From assembly GCA_903902795.1 (NCBI GenBank), contig CAIUWH010000071.1, forward strand, positions 1-64,000: a stretch of 64,000 nucleotides of DNA, given 5' to 3'. The stretch is from an uncultured Bacteroidota bacterium (GTDB taxonomy: Bacteria; Bacteroidota; Bacteroidia; Flavobacteriales; Flavobacteriaceae). Made by a program: the position numbers and the translations under genes. Under the pieces are notes generated by a model that worked only from the letters and a program-made list of their open reading frames with translations, searched no databases and had not been told where the DNA came from. Position 1 is the stretch's first letter; each line of letters starts with the position of its first letter. Shown here piece by piece: positions 1-8,146 of the stretch.

Positions 1-2
1 AT

Positions 3-119
3 TCACAATTGGGTGGAGATGTGAAGTTTGATAACGCAGGATTCCACAACATCACTTTGGGAATTAATTTATTCTGCGCACCAGAGAAATACCACTGTAA
101 TTGTCCAGCTGTGAATTAA
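3..119 (+). CDS. C-terminal end of a truncated CDS, possibly an outer-membrane beta-barrel protein (...SQLGGDVKFDNAGFHNITLGINLFCAPEKYHCNCPAVN*)
   Basis: Open frame from the window edge to TAA at 117-119, followed by a terminator hairpin. Confidence 0.5.
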   Translation, partial: SQLGGDVKFDNAGFHNITLGINLFCAPEKYHCNCPAVN

Positions 120-140
120 AATAGAATAGATTATATATTA

Positions 141-172
141 AAAAAAGCTTCTTGAAAAAGAAGCTTTTTTTT
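141..172. terminator. Bidirectional intrinsic terminator (AAAAAAGCTTCTT-gaaa-AAGAAGCTTTTTTT)
   Basis: Perfect hairpin with A/T tails between two convergent genes. Confidence 0.85.
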
Positions 173-173
173 A

Positions 174-536
174 TTATCCGTGATACACTCTTGAGAAGAC
201 TATTTTGTTGTCTCTTATTTCTAAGACTTCGGCCACGAGCATGTCACTTTCGCCGGTAACCATTCTAGTGTATTCCATAAAAACGCGATCAGCATTGGAG
301 GTTAGCGAAGTTACTTTATAGTGTAAAGTAGGCAAGTTTTCAAATGCTTCACTCCACCACAAACGCAATGCGTCCTTACCGTTGATGTACCCGTTGGTTT
401 CTGGTTTGTTTATTTTTAACTTCGGACTAAAATGCTGCGCCTCGTCGTCGTATAACGAGAGCAGTTTTTCTAAATTTTGCGAATTAAAGGCTTCAAACCA
501 GGAGTGCGCAATGGATAAATTCTTCTCTGGACTCAT
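174..536 (-). CDS. SnoaL/NTF2-like nuclear transport factor 2 family protein
   Basis: MSPEKNLSIAHSWFEAFNSQNLEKLLSLYDDEAQHFSP is typical of SnoaL-like proteins; start trimmed to the ATG at 536. Confidence 0.75.
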   Translation of the reverse strand: MSPEKNLSIAHSWFEAFNSQNLEKLLSLYDDEAQHFSPKLKINKPETNGYINGKDALRLWWSEAFENLPTLHYKVTSLTSNADRVFMEYTRMVTGESDMLVAEVLEIRDNKIVFSRVYHG

Positions 537-544
537 CACTTCGC

Positions 545-1411
545 TTATATATTTTTTAGATTGATGATTTCTTGTTCGGTTAAGAACCTCCAATTTCCTC
601 TTGGTAAATTCTTTTTAGTCAAACCAGCGAAAGCAACACGGTCAATTTTAATTACGTTGTATTTGAAACTTTCAAAAATTGCACGTACCACTTTTACGTT
701 GGGTGTTCGCAATTTCAAACCTATTTCTGTTTTGGGTTGGTCTTCGATGTAACTAATTTCATCTACAAATAGGCGATGACCGTCTAATGTAACTCCTCCC
801 GAGATCTTCTCTAAATCTTCAAATTTTAAGTTTTTATCTAAAGAAACTTGATAAATCTTAGGTGATTTTTGGTTCGGTAAACTGAATTTCCGAATCATGT
901 CGGTATCATTAGTAAATACTAGCAATCCCGTTGTATTTTTATCCATTCTTCCAATAGGTTGAAGGAACGATTTTGTGGCGCCTTTAACCAATTCTTGTAC
1001 GTTTCGGTAGTCCATTTCGTCTTCGTTGGAGGTCGTGAAATTTTTAGGTTTGTTGAGTAAAATATATTCTTTCTTCTCTGGAATTAAGGTTTTACCATCA
1101 AAGTTCACTACATCTCCGGGTTTCACTTTGTAGCCCATTTCTATAATTACTTCTCCGTTTACTTTAACGTTGCCCGATTGTATGTAGATATCAGCATCTC
1201 GACGCGAACACACTCCCGAATTAGCAATGTATTTATTTAAACGAATATCGTCTGATTTAATTGGCTTGGACACATTTTGAGTGGGTTTTGTAGCCGATGT
1301 TGGTCGCGGTTTTTGCGAACGTTTGGGCATTGGAGGTTTAGAAGAGGAAGTGCTTTTCTTTTTATCTCCGGTGGACTTACTATTTTTTTTACTGCGATTA
1401 TCATTACTCAT
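545..1411 (-). CDS. RsuA/RluB/RluF-family pseudouridine synthase with S4 domain and basic low-complexity N-terminus
   Basis: S4-like IRLNKYIANSGVCSRRDADIYIQSGNVKVNG and catalytic GRMDKNTTGLLVFTND motif. Confidence 0.9.
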   Translation of the reverse strand: MSNDNRSKKNSKSTGDKKKSTSSSKPPMPKRSQKPRPTSATKPTQNVSKPIKSDDIRLNKYIANSGVCSRRDADIYIQSGNVKVNGEVIIEMGYKVKPGDVVNFDGKTLIPEKKEYILLNKPKNFTTSNEDEMDYRNVQELVKGATKSFLQPIGRMDKNTTGLLVFTNDTDMIRKFSLPNQKSPKIYQVSLDKNLKFEDLEKISGGVTLDGHRLFVDEISYIEDQPKTEIGLKLRTPNVKVVRAIFESFKYNVIKIDRVAFAGLTKKNLPRGNWRFLTEQEIINLKNI

Positions 1412-1516
1412 TACTCAAAATTTTCTGCAAAGATACTGATTTTAATGGTATGTACCTGAATCCATTTGGATGATGGTCGGAGAACACTAGTGAATGATGG
1501 CAAAAGAGTTGTTTTT

Positions 1517-1603
1517 TAGCCCCGATTGAGGCGATATCCTTTTTTAATTGCTCGGGGTTTAAACCCCGAGCAATTAAAAAAGATAAAGCCGAAAGCGGGA
1601 CAA
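1517..1603 (+). repeat. Dispersed hairpin repeat family, copy 1 (TAGCCCCGAT ... 22-bp-arm palindrome ... GAAAGCGGGA)
   Basis: Shares the 5' TAGCCC(C/T)GA and 3' GC(G/A)GGA ends with the copies at 5941, 11154 and 50583; perfect palindrome at 1539-1582. Confidence 0.75.
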
Positions 1604-1697
1604 TTGTTCGGATGAAAACTAGTTGTTTGCTTCTTATTTTTATCCATTTAAAAAAATTGATATTGATTTTTGAAATTGCCATTGCTATTGAATTTGC

Positions 1698-1705
1698 TAT
1701 CTTTG
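1698..1705 (+). promoter_or_regulatory. Bacteroidetes-type -7 promoter element TATCTTTG
   Basis: Matches TAnnTTTG 15 nt before the flavin reductase ATG at 1721. Confidence 0.6.
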
Positions 1706-1720
1706 TTCAAAAGAAATGGT

Positions 1721-2596
1721 ATGTTGACACTCGACCCAAAAGAACTATCTCCGGTAAAATTACAAGGTTATTTGCAAAGTGCCATTGCACCGCGACCCAT
1801 AGCGTTTGCTAGTACGATGGATGTGAATGGAAAACCCAATTTATCGCCGTTTAGTTTCTTTAATATTTTCAGTTCGAATCCGCCAATTTTGGTTTTTTCA
1901 CCGGCGCGACGTGTTAGAAACAACACGATTAAGCACACCTTAATCAATTGTGAGGCTACTCGTGAAGTAGTGATAAACGTCGTAAATTTTGACATCGTCC
2001 AACAAATGTCGTTGTCGAGTACCGAATATCCAGATGGTGTAAACGAATTTACAAAATCGGGTTTAACGCCGATTCCGTCTGAAAAAGTAAAACCGTATCG
2101 AGTTGCTGAAAGTCCGGTGCAGTTCGAGTGTAAAGTCAACCAAATCATTGCGCTCGGAACCGAAGGTGGCGCCGGAAACATGATCATTTGTGAAGTGGTA
2201 AAAATTCACATCAACGAAGCCGTTTTGGATGCAGACGGACATATCGATCCAGTCAAAATTGATTTGGTATCGCGTTTGGGTGGTAATTGGTATTCGAGAG
2301 CGAACCAAGGCCTTTTTGAAGTTGAAAAGCCTTTAGTGTCTTTAGGAATCGGTGTCGATGCGATTCCGAGTTTTGTCAAAGAAAGTACTCTTTTTAACGG
2401 AAACGATTTGGGGAAATTAGGTAATGTAGAAGCCTTGCCAACCGAAGAAGAAATTACTATATTTGTAAAACAAAATTTTGAAGTGAAAGGTGTTTTGAGT
2501 GCTGATGATGAATTCAAAAAACACCAATTAGCCAAAGAATATTTAGATAAAAATGAAGTGCTGACCGCGTGGAAAGTGCTATTAGCCAAAAAATAA
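1721..2596 (+). CDS. Flavin reductase family protein (FMN-binding split barrel)
   Basis: MLTLDPKELSPVKLQGYLQSAIAPRPIAFASTMDVNGKPNLSPFSFFN; ATG at 1721 chosen over 1670 because of the promoter position. Confidence 0.85.
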   Translation: MLTLDPKELSPVKLQGYLQSAIAPRPIAFASTMDVNGKPNLSPFSFFNIFSSNPPILVFSPARRVRNNTIKHTLINCEATREVVINVVNFDIVQQMSLSSTEYPDGVNEFTKSGLTPIPSEKVKPYRVAESPVQFECKVNQIIALGTEGGAGNMIICEVVKIHINEAVLDADGHIDPVKIDLVSRLGGNWYSRANQGLFEVEKPLVSLGIGVDAIPSFVKESTLFNGNDLGKLGNVEALPTEEEITIFVKQNFEVKGVLSADDEFKKHQLAKEYLDKNEVLTAWKVLLAKK

Positions 2597-2608
2597 ATTA
2601 GTTAGATT

Positions 2609-2986
2609 ATGGAAGTTTCAGGAAAAGTAAAAGTGGTTGGGCCAGAGATGCAAGTGAGCCCAACATTTAAAAAAAGAGAATTGGTTGTTACTACAGACGA
2701 GCAATATCCGCAAAGTATTATGATAGAATTTGTTCAAGATAAAAGTGATTTATTGAACAATGTTGCTGTGGGTGAAAATGTAAAGGTTTCGATCAATTTA
2801 GGAGGAAGAGAATGGGTGAATCCGCAAGGAGAAACCAAATATTTCAATTCAATCAAAGGATGGAGAATTGAAAAACTACAAGCTGAAGCGCCAGCGGCGC
2901 AACAAATGCCTCCAATGCCAGCAGCAGAAGCATTTGCTCCAGCAACTGATTTTAAAGAAGAAGAACACGACGACTTGCCTTTTTAA
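2609..2986 (+). CDS. DUF3127-type single-strand-binding-like protein
   Basis: MEVSGKVKVVGPEMQVSPTFKKRELVVTTDEQYPQSIMIEFVQDK... with C-terminal acidic DDLPF tail. Confidence 0.8.
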   Translation: MEVSGKVKVVGPEMQVSPTFKKRELVVTTDEQYPQSIMIEFVQDKSDLLNNVAVGENVKVSINLGGREWVNPQGETKYFNSIKGWRIEKLQAEAPAAQQMPPMPAAEAFAPATDFKEEEHDDLPF

Positions 2987-3019
2987 TTGAAAATTAAAAA
3001 GCAAGTTCCAAAAAAAAGC

Positions 3020-3151
3020 AAAAAGCAAATTCCAAATAAGTTCCAATTTTAAAAAATTCAATCTTCAAAACACAGAGTTTCGGATTTTAGAATTTAGATT
3101 TTGGTTTTTATTTGGAATTTTCCTTTGGATGGAAATTGGAATTTGCTTTTT
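3020..3151. repeat. Inverted repeat (16-bp perfect arms AAAAAGCAAATTCCAA / TTGGAATTTGCTTTTT) in low-complexity AT-rich intergenic DNA
   Basis: Arms at 3020-3035 and 3136-3151. Confidence 0.75.
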
Positions 3152-3169
3152 GTTATTTGGAATTTATAA

Positions 3170-3808
3170 ATGTATTTCCTAACCAAAGAACTTTATTTTC
3201 CGCCTGTTGACGAGGCGTCCTACGAAGGCATTTTGGCCGTTGGTGGAGATTTGTCGATTGATCGTTTGTTGTTGGCGTATGACAGCGGAATTTTCCCTTG
3301 GTACGATGCTGATGAGCCAATACTTTGGTGGGCGCCGCCGTATCGAATGGTGGTCAATCCGAACGACTATAAGGTAGCGAAAAGTCTGCGCAACATTATT
3401 AATAGGAACATTTTTCAAATTACGATGAACCAAGATTTTTTAGCAGTAATTACTAGCTGTCAGCAAGTCGAGCGCAAAGGTCAAGATGGAACGTGGATTA
3501 CGGCAGCTATTATTGAGGCGTACACCGAATTACATCGGATGGGAAAAGCGCAATCGGTAGAAGTGTGGCAAAATGGCGAATTGGTCGGCGGTTTGTACGG
3601 CACCGATTTAGGACATGTTTTTTGTGGTGAAAGCATGTTTTCTAAAGTTCCCAATGCCAGTAAAGTGGCATTTGTTAAACTTATCGAATATTTAAAACTA
3701 AATAACTACAAATTACTGGATTGCCAAGTGCACAACGACCATTTGGAAAAATTAGGAGCATTTGAAATTTCGCGTGATCTGTTCATGCAGATCTTAAAAT
3801 CCAAGTAA
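3170..3808 (+). CDS. aat: Leucyl/phenylalanyl-tRNA--protein transferase
   Basis: LAVGGDLSIDRLLLAYDSGIFPWYDADEPILWWAPPYRMV is the family signature. Confidence 0.95.
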   Translation: MYFLTKELYFPPVDEASYEGILAVGGDLSIDRLLLAYDSGIFPWYDADEPILWWAPPYRMVVNPNDYKVAKSLRNIINRNIFQITMNQDFLAVITSCQQVERKGQDGTWITAAIIEAYTELHRMGKAQSVEVWQNGELVGGLYGTDLGHVFCGESMFSKVPNASKVAFVKLIEYLKLNNYKLLDCQVHNDHLEKLGAFEISRDLFMQILKSK

Positions 3809-4534
3809 CTATTCTTCGTGCAAATTGGATTTAATGCGTCGTTTGGTCAGATGATAGTACACAATTACGTTGTCAAACAGCAAGGCAATGATCAAGACAA
3901 AAGCAGCAAAAAGCATAATTTTCAACTTGAAATCGCTATAGAACAATCCGCCGAGTACACATCCCAAGAAAAAGAAAGCAATAATTGATAAACGCAAAAA
4001 GATGTTGCGTTTAAGACGTTGCAGTTCGGATGCTTTTTTATAGAAAAACAATTGCGACAATTCGATGCCTAAATCGGTGAACAATCCGGTTAAATGAGTA
4101 GTTCGCACAGTGGATTCGGAAATTTTAGTAACCAATGCATTTTGTAATCCCATGGAAAAAAGTAGTGCATAGGCGATATAATTCGGATGCACACCTTCAC
4201 TTAATCCTGCAAATACCAGAATTATAATTTCTAATGTCATGGGAAAAGCGTGAGCTATTCTCGGTCTTGTTTTTGTGAAAATTTCCACTAAGAAATTAGA
4301 GACGAATGCTCCAAGAAGGAAGAACAAAATATAAACAACAATGGTAATGGCTTTCGAGTAGTTTTTGAGCGCAATTTCTTCAGCAAAAAAAGCAAAATGT
4401 CCGGTGACATTGGTGGTTAACGTGGCAACGGAAAGTAATCCAGCAATATTTACAATTCCGGCTATGAAAGATAGGGTCGATGCCAATCGCAGATTGTGTA
4501 TGAATGTTCTTCGATTGCCTTTATGTCGAAACAT
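3809..4534 (-). CDS. YoaK/DUF1275 family membrane protein
   Basis: Multiple TM segments; GLQNALVTKISESTVRTTHLTGLFTDLGIELSQ is typical of DUF1275. Confidence 0.85.
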   Translation of the reverse strand: MFRHKGNRRTFIHNLRLASTLSFIAGIVNIAGLLSVATLTTNVTGHFAFFAEEIALKNYSKAITIVVYILFFLLGAFVSNFLVEIFTKTRPRIAHAFPMTLEIIILVFAGLSEGVHPNYIAYALLFSMGLQNALVTKISESTVRTTHLTGLFTDLGIELSQLFFYKKASELQRLKRNIFLRLSIIAFFFLGCVLGGLFYSDFKLKIMLFAAFVLIIALLFDNVIVYYHLTKRRIKSNLHEE

Positions 4535-4657
4535 GGTTGCTGGAATTTAAGGGAAAGGTACACATTTATTGAGGATTATAAATCACTCGACACGACAATA
4601 TAAATACATCAGGTGTCGATAAAGTATACTATTCAAGACAAAACCAAGTTTTCTTTT

Positions 4658-4702
4658 ACTGACCACTGACCACTGACCACTGACCACTGACCACTGACCA
4701 CT
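4658..4702. repeat. Heptanucleotide tandem repeat (ACTGACC)x6 plus ACT
   Basis: Direct reading; the last bases overlap the tag stop codon (CTA at 4701-4703). Confidence 0.95.
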
Positions 4703-5261
4703 ATTTCATCCTCCAACATTCCTCCACATGATCATTTACCATTCCGGTTGCTTGCATGTGTGCGTAAACCACGGTTGAACCGACAAATTTAAATCCGCGT
4801 TTCTTTAAATCTTTGCTTATGGTGTCGGAAAGTGCTGTCGTTGCGGGTACTTCACTTAAAGATTTTCGGCTATTTTCTATAGGTTTTCCGTCGATGAATT
4901 TCCAGATGTAATCCGAAAAACTTCCAAATTCTTCTTGAACTTTCATAAAAGCGATGGCGTTGGAAATGGTGCCTCGTATTTTAAGTTGATTCCGAATAAT
5001 TCCGGCGTTTTGTAACAATTCTTGAACTTTGTCTTCGTTGTATTGCGCGACTTTTTTATAATTAAAATCATCAAAAGCAGCTCTAAAATTATTTCTTTTT
5101 TTCAGAATCGTATACCAACTTAGTCCAGCTTGAAAGGTTTCCAAGATCAGAAATTCAAATAAGGTATCATCGTCATAAATGGGTTTTCCCCATTCGTTAT
5201 CGTGGTAGTCGCGGTACAAATCGTCTTTTTCGCACCATGCGCATCGTATTTTATTTCCCAT
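4701..5261 (-). CDS. tag: DNA-3-methyladenine glycosylase I
   Basis: RCAWCEKDDLYRDYHDNEWGKPIYDDDTLFEFLILETFQAGLSWYTILKKR is diagnostic. Confidence 0.95.
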   Translation of the reverse strand: MGNKIRCAWCEKDDLYRDYHDNEWGKPIYDDDTLFEFLILETFQAGLSWYTILKKRNNFRAAFDDFNYKKVAQYNEDKVQELLQNAGIIRNQLKIRGTISNAIAFMKVQEEFGSFSDYIWKFIDGKPIENSRKSLSEVPATTALSDTISKDLKKRGFKFVGSTVVYAHMQATGMVNDHVEECWRMK

Positions 5262-5901
5262 CTTTTTGGAGGTACTTTTCAATTATAAAATGTCCGAGGT
5301 AAATCAGCGGTGTCATCAAAACCGCAATCACCAGTTTTACGGTGTAACCCGTTAGACCCGAAATAACATAGGTTTCAAAATCCATGATTCCCGGTAAATA
5401 GAATGCAATTCCCAATACGATAAAACTATCAAAAAACTGAGAAATTGCTGTAGAACCTGTGCTTCGAAGCCAAATCATTTTGTTTCCTGTGCGCTTTTTT
5501 ACCAAGTGAAAAATGGTTACATCGATTAGTTGAGAAGCCAAAAAGGCAATAATACTGCCGATGATGATCAACTGACTCTGGCCAAATACGGCGTTAAATT
5601 GATTGGTGGTGACCGAGCTAATTCCGGTTGACGGAATCTTCATCGCAAAATACAGGATGAAAAAAGTATACGCAATCAATCCCGCGGTAATCAGCGAAAG
5701 TTTTTTTACCCCTTTTTCGCCAAAATATTCGTTGATTAAATCGGTGGTAATGAACACAATCGGCCACGGTAAAATTCCGATACTCATGACGGCGGAACCT
5801 ACGTCAATAAGTTTGCCTCCGATGAGTTCGGCTACAATGGCGTTCGTTATAAATATACCGGCGAGAATTACGTAGACAGTGTCTTTTTTTGATTGAAACA
5901 T
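5251..5901 (-). CDS. Queuosine precursor transporter (YhhQ/VUT family)
   Basis: Membrane protein with LIGGKLIDVG..., FITTDLINEYFGEKG and SQFFDSFIVLGIAF motifs; short overlap with tag. Confidence 0.88.
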   Translation of the reverse strand: MFQSKKDTVYVILAGIFITNAIVAELIGGKLIDVGSAVMSIGILPWPIVFITTDLINEYFGEKGVKKLSLITAGLIAYTFFILYFAMKIPSTGISSVTTNQFNAVFGQSQLIIIGSIIAFLASQLIDVTIFHLVKKRTGNKMIWLRSTGSTAISQFFDSFIVLGIAFYLPGIMDFETYVISGLTGYTVKLVIAVLMTPLIYLGHFIIEKYLQKDGK

Positions 5902-5920
5902 GGGCTTACGGCTAGTGATT

Positions 5921-5928
5921 CAAAAATA
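5921..5928 (-). promoter_or_regulatory. TAnnTTTG promoter element (TATTTTTG on minus strand)
   Basis: CAAAAATA on plus strand, 20 nt upstream of the yhhQ-like ATG. Confidence 0.6.
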
Positions 5929-5940
5929 GCATTTTATTTT

Positions 5941-6053
5941 TAGAAGCGAAAGGCTCGGGCATTTTTTGTAATCGTCTTTCCTGCTCTCGTCAGTCGCTTT
6001 GTCCCTATAAAAATCGGGACAAGAGCTCCAACAATGACTCGATCAGGGCTATA
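5941..6053 (-). repeat. Dispersed hairpin repeat family, copy 2
   Basis: Reverse complement reads TAGCCCTGATCGAG...GTTGGAGCTCTTGTCCC...GGGACAAAGCGACTGACGAGAGCAGGAA...GCCCGAGCCTTTCGCTTCTA, closely matching copy 3. Confidence 0.9.
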
Positions 6054-6065
6054 TTGTAAATGTCT

Positions 6066-6151
6066 TTTGTAAAATTAATTTAAAATGTACACTTTTTGTG
6101 TACCTGACTTTAAAATGACAACTCTAAATTTACTTAAATTAATTTTACAAA
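6066..6151. repeat. Long inverted repeat: 18-bp perfect arms (TTTGTAAAATTAATTTAA / TTAAATTAATTTTACAAA) enclosing hairpin GTACAC-TTTTT-GTGTAC
   Basis: Arms at 6066-6083 and 6134-6151; inner hairpin 6087-6103. Confidence 0.85.
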
Positions 6152-6359
6152 GGGCTAATATGTGGGCTTGCCACCCAACAGTGACTCCTGTAGAAATGCT
6201 TTTCTAATTTTTGCAGTAGTATTTAAACAGAAACGTTGTTGCTTTTTTAAAGTTGGTTAGGCAACAATTGAGTGGATAAATCAACTGTAAATTAGGCACT
6301 CTTGATTAGATATGTTTGGACGACATGATCAAGATTGTGAATCATTAAAAATTATAATT

Positions 6360-7790
6360 ATGAACTATTTTATTAAACCAGTAACTTTTCTGATCTTTTT
6401 TTTGTTCTTTAGTTGTCAGAATGAGGATCTTACAGAAGAATCGCATAATCATCTATCAAAAAGTGAAATTTCTTTCGAACAATTTAAAAAAGAAACAGGC
6501 TTGAGTGCTTTCGAAACAACCATTAAGATAAATTCACATCAATTGGGATTTCAATATAGAAACCCCGATGGGAGTTATGAGTTGAGTGATTTTATAATAT
6601 CAACTGATTTAATAAAAAGAGTTGTAGTCGATGAGAGAACAACCTACACTTTTCAAGTACATCCTGTCGAAGAATCCTATACGGATCGCTTTTTTAATCT
6701 AACCATGTTTTATAAAGAAGGATGGCAGTCTTTACTAATTGAATTAAAACCAACGGATGAAAATTTAGCGCAATTGCGTGATGGGTTAACTGAGAATTTT
6801 GAGGGAACCATGACGCGCCTTTACCAATCCGACTTACCATTAATTGGTACTCAAGGCTGTAGTACTGTCTTCATTACTTATTGGCACTGTACGGGTACAG
6901 GACAATGTGCTGGCGGTACTTGTGATCAGTGTGAATTTTGTGTTAGTTCTGATAGTTATACGATGTGTGGATCCGATCCAGTACAAGGAAATCCTGTTTT
7001 ATACATTTCAGCGGGACCCGGCGGCGGTGGACCTGGTGGCGGTTCTTCGACAATTCCTGTGAACGAGATTGTAATTGAGCCTAACATAAATCCAAGTTTA
7101 CAACCCGATTGCAATGGTTCTATCGATTGTATAAATTTGGAAAATTTTAGGCAATTTAAACTTGGATTGACAGAAGAACAAAGAGAACTATTGAATGTAA
7201 ATTCATCATTTGATGATTCTGTTTATAGTTTTTTATCTACTTCAGGGTTTTCGGATGAAAGTAGGAATATTGTTTTACAATTAATTCAGCTTTTAATCAT
7301 TCATGACGGAGATTTTGAATTTATGGAAACAGATAATACGAATGATTTCCAAGTTTTTGATAACTTTGATAACTTGAACGAATTATTTCAGGCTATTAAT
7401 ACAGAAATTGAAGACAACAGTTCGGGAGAAAATGGTATTGTAACTCAAAATCAAATTGTGGCAACTAGAGTTATTCCTCTCTCCGCTTTGCATGATTTAG
7501 CAATTGAGGTTGTTCTCAATAAAGTTCCAACAATATCAATAGTTCAAAGTAGCTCAACAAGCTATCTTTCGAGCACAGTGGTAGGAAACACCTGGGTTCA
7601 GAATTCAATGACGTTGACGAATTTGAATGCCACTGTGGATGATGTAGAAATCACAATAATAGGTTACATAAATATAGGTGTAGAGCTTGACATCCTTAAG
7701 TTTGGGTTAAAAAGAAGAAAAAAAGTAACAATTTTAGTAGATAAAAACACGGGTAAAATTTGTTGCACACGTGTTGAAAATTTAGATTAA
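6360..7790 (+). CDS. Putative lipoprotein with Cys-rich/Gly-rich central region, unknown function
   Basis: Lipobox-like signal FLIFFLFFSC|QNED; WHCTGTGQCAGGTCDQCEFCVSS; GPGGGGPGGGSS linker. Confidence 0.8.
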   Translation: MNYFIKPVTFLIFFLFFSCQNEDLTEESHNHLSKSEISFEQFKKETGLSAFETTIKINSHQLGFQYRNPDGSYELSDFIISTDLIKRVVVDERTTYTFQVHPVEESYTDRFFNLTMFYKEGWQSLLIELKPTDENLAQLRDGLTENFEGTMTRLYQSDLPLIGTQGCSTVFITYWHCTGTGQCAGGTCDQCEFCVSSDSYTMCGSDPVQGNPVLYISAGPGGGGPGGGSSTIPVNEIVIEPNINPSLQPDCNGSIDCINLENFRQFKLGLTEEQRELLNVNSSFDDSVYSFLSTSGFSDESRNIVLQLIQLLIIHDGDFEFMETDNTNDFQVFDNFDNLNELFQAINTEIEDNSSGENGIVTQNQIVATRVIPLSALHDLAIEVVLNKVPTISIVQSSSTSYLSSTVVGNTWVQNSMTLTNLNATVDDVEITIIGYINIGVELDILKFGLKRRKKVTILVDKNTGKICCTRVENLD

Positions 7791-7792
7791 TT

Positions 7793-7969
7793 ATGATAGA
7801 TTCAATAGAAACATTTTTTTACTTAGTTCCAACAATTATATCAATTGGCTTGGTAGTTCTTGTTATCGATTTATATCGAATAATTAGAAAGTACGTTGTG
7901 ATGAAAACAAAACTGACACAAGCTAAATTAGATAAAATGGAATCCGACCAAGAGAACAAAAACGATTAG
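7793..7969 (+). CDS. 58-aa predicted single-TM small membrane protein (MIDSIETFFYLVPTIISIGLVVLVIDLYRIIRKYVVMKTKLTQAKLDKMESDQENKND)
   Basis: ATG 2 nt after the lipoprotein stop; hydrophobic helix then charged tail; below the 60-aa ORF-track cutoff. Confidence 0.65.
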   Translation: MIDSIETFFYLVPTIISIGLVVLVIDLYRIIRKYVVMKTKLTQAKLDKMESDQENKND

Positions 7970-8069
7970 TAATATATCAATCATTTTTTTATCAATTAAA
8001 ATAAGTAATGATTTCATTTTTAGGCTTGATTTTATACTGATAGATGTGATTGATGGTTTCCAGTAAATT

Positions 8070-8102
8070 AAAAAACCTCGTTTCAATCGAAACGAGGTTT
8101 TC
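8070..8102 (-). terminator. Intrinsic terminator downstream of tsf (AAAACCTCGTTTC-aatc-GAAACGAGGTTTT)
   Basis: Perfect stem with A/T-rich flanks. Confidence 0.8.
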
Positions 8103-8146
8103 TATATAATAAATCGTACTTCGTAAGTCGTACTTCTTACTTTGAA

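Noticed and set aside
1404-1682. 92-aa minus-strand ORF
   Set aside because: Runs through the palindrome and repeat copy 1; no recognisable domain; overlaps the pseudouridine synthase start.
4658-4703. Tandem repeat considered as CRISPR-like array
   Set aside because: Seven-bp contiguous units without spacers; not CRISPR.
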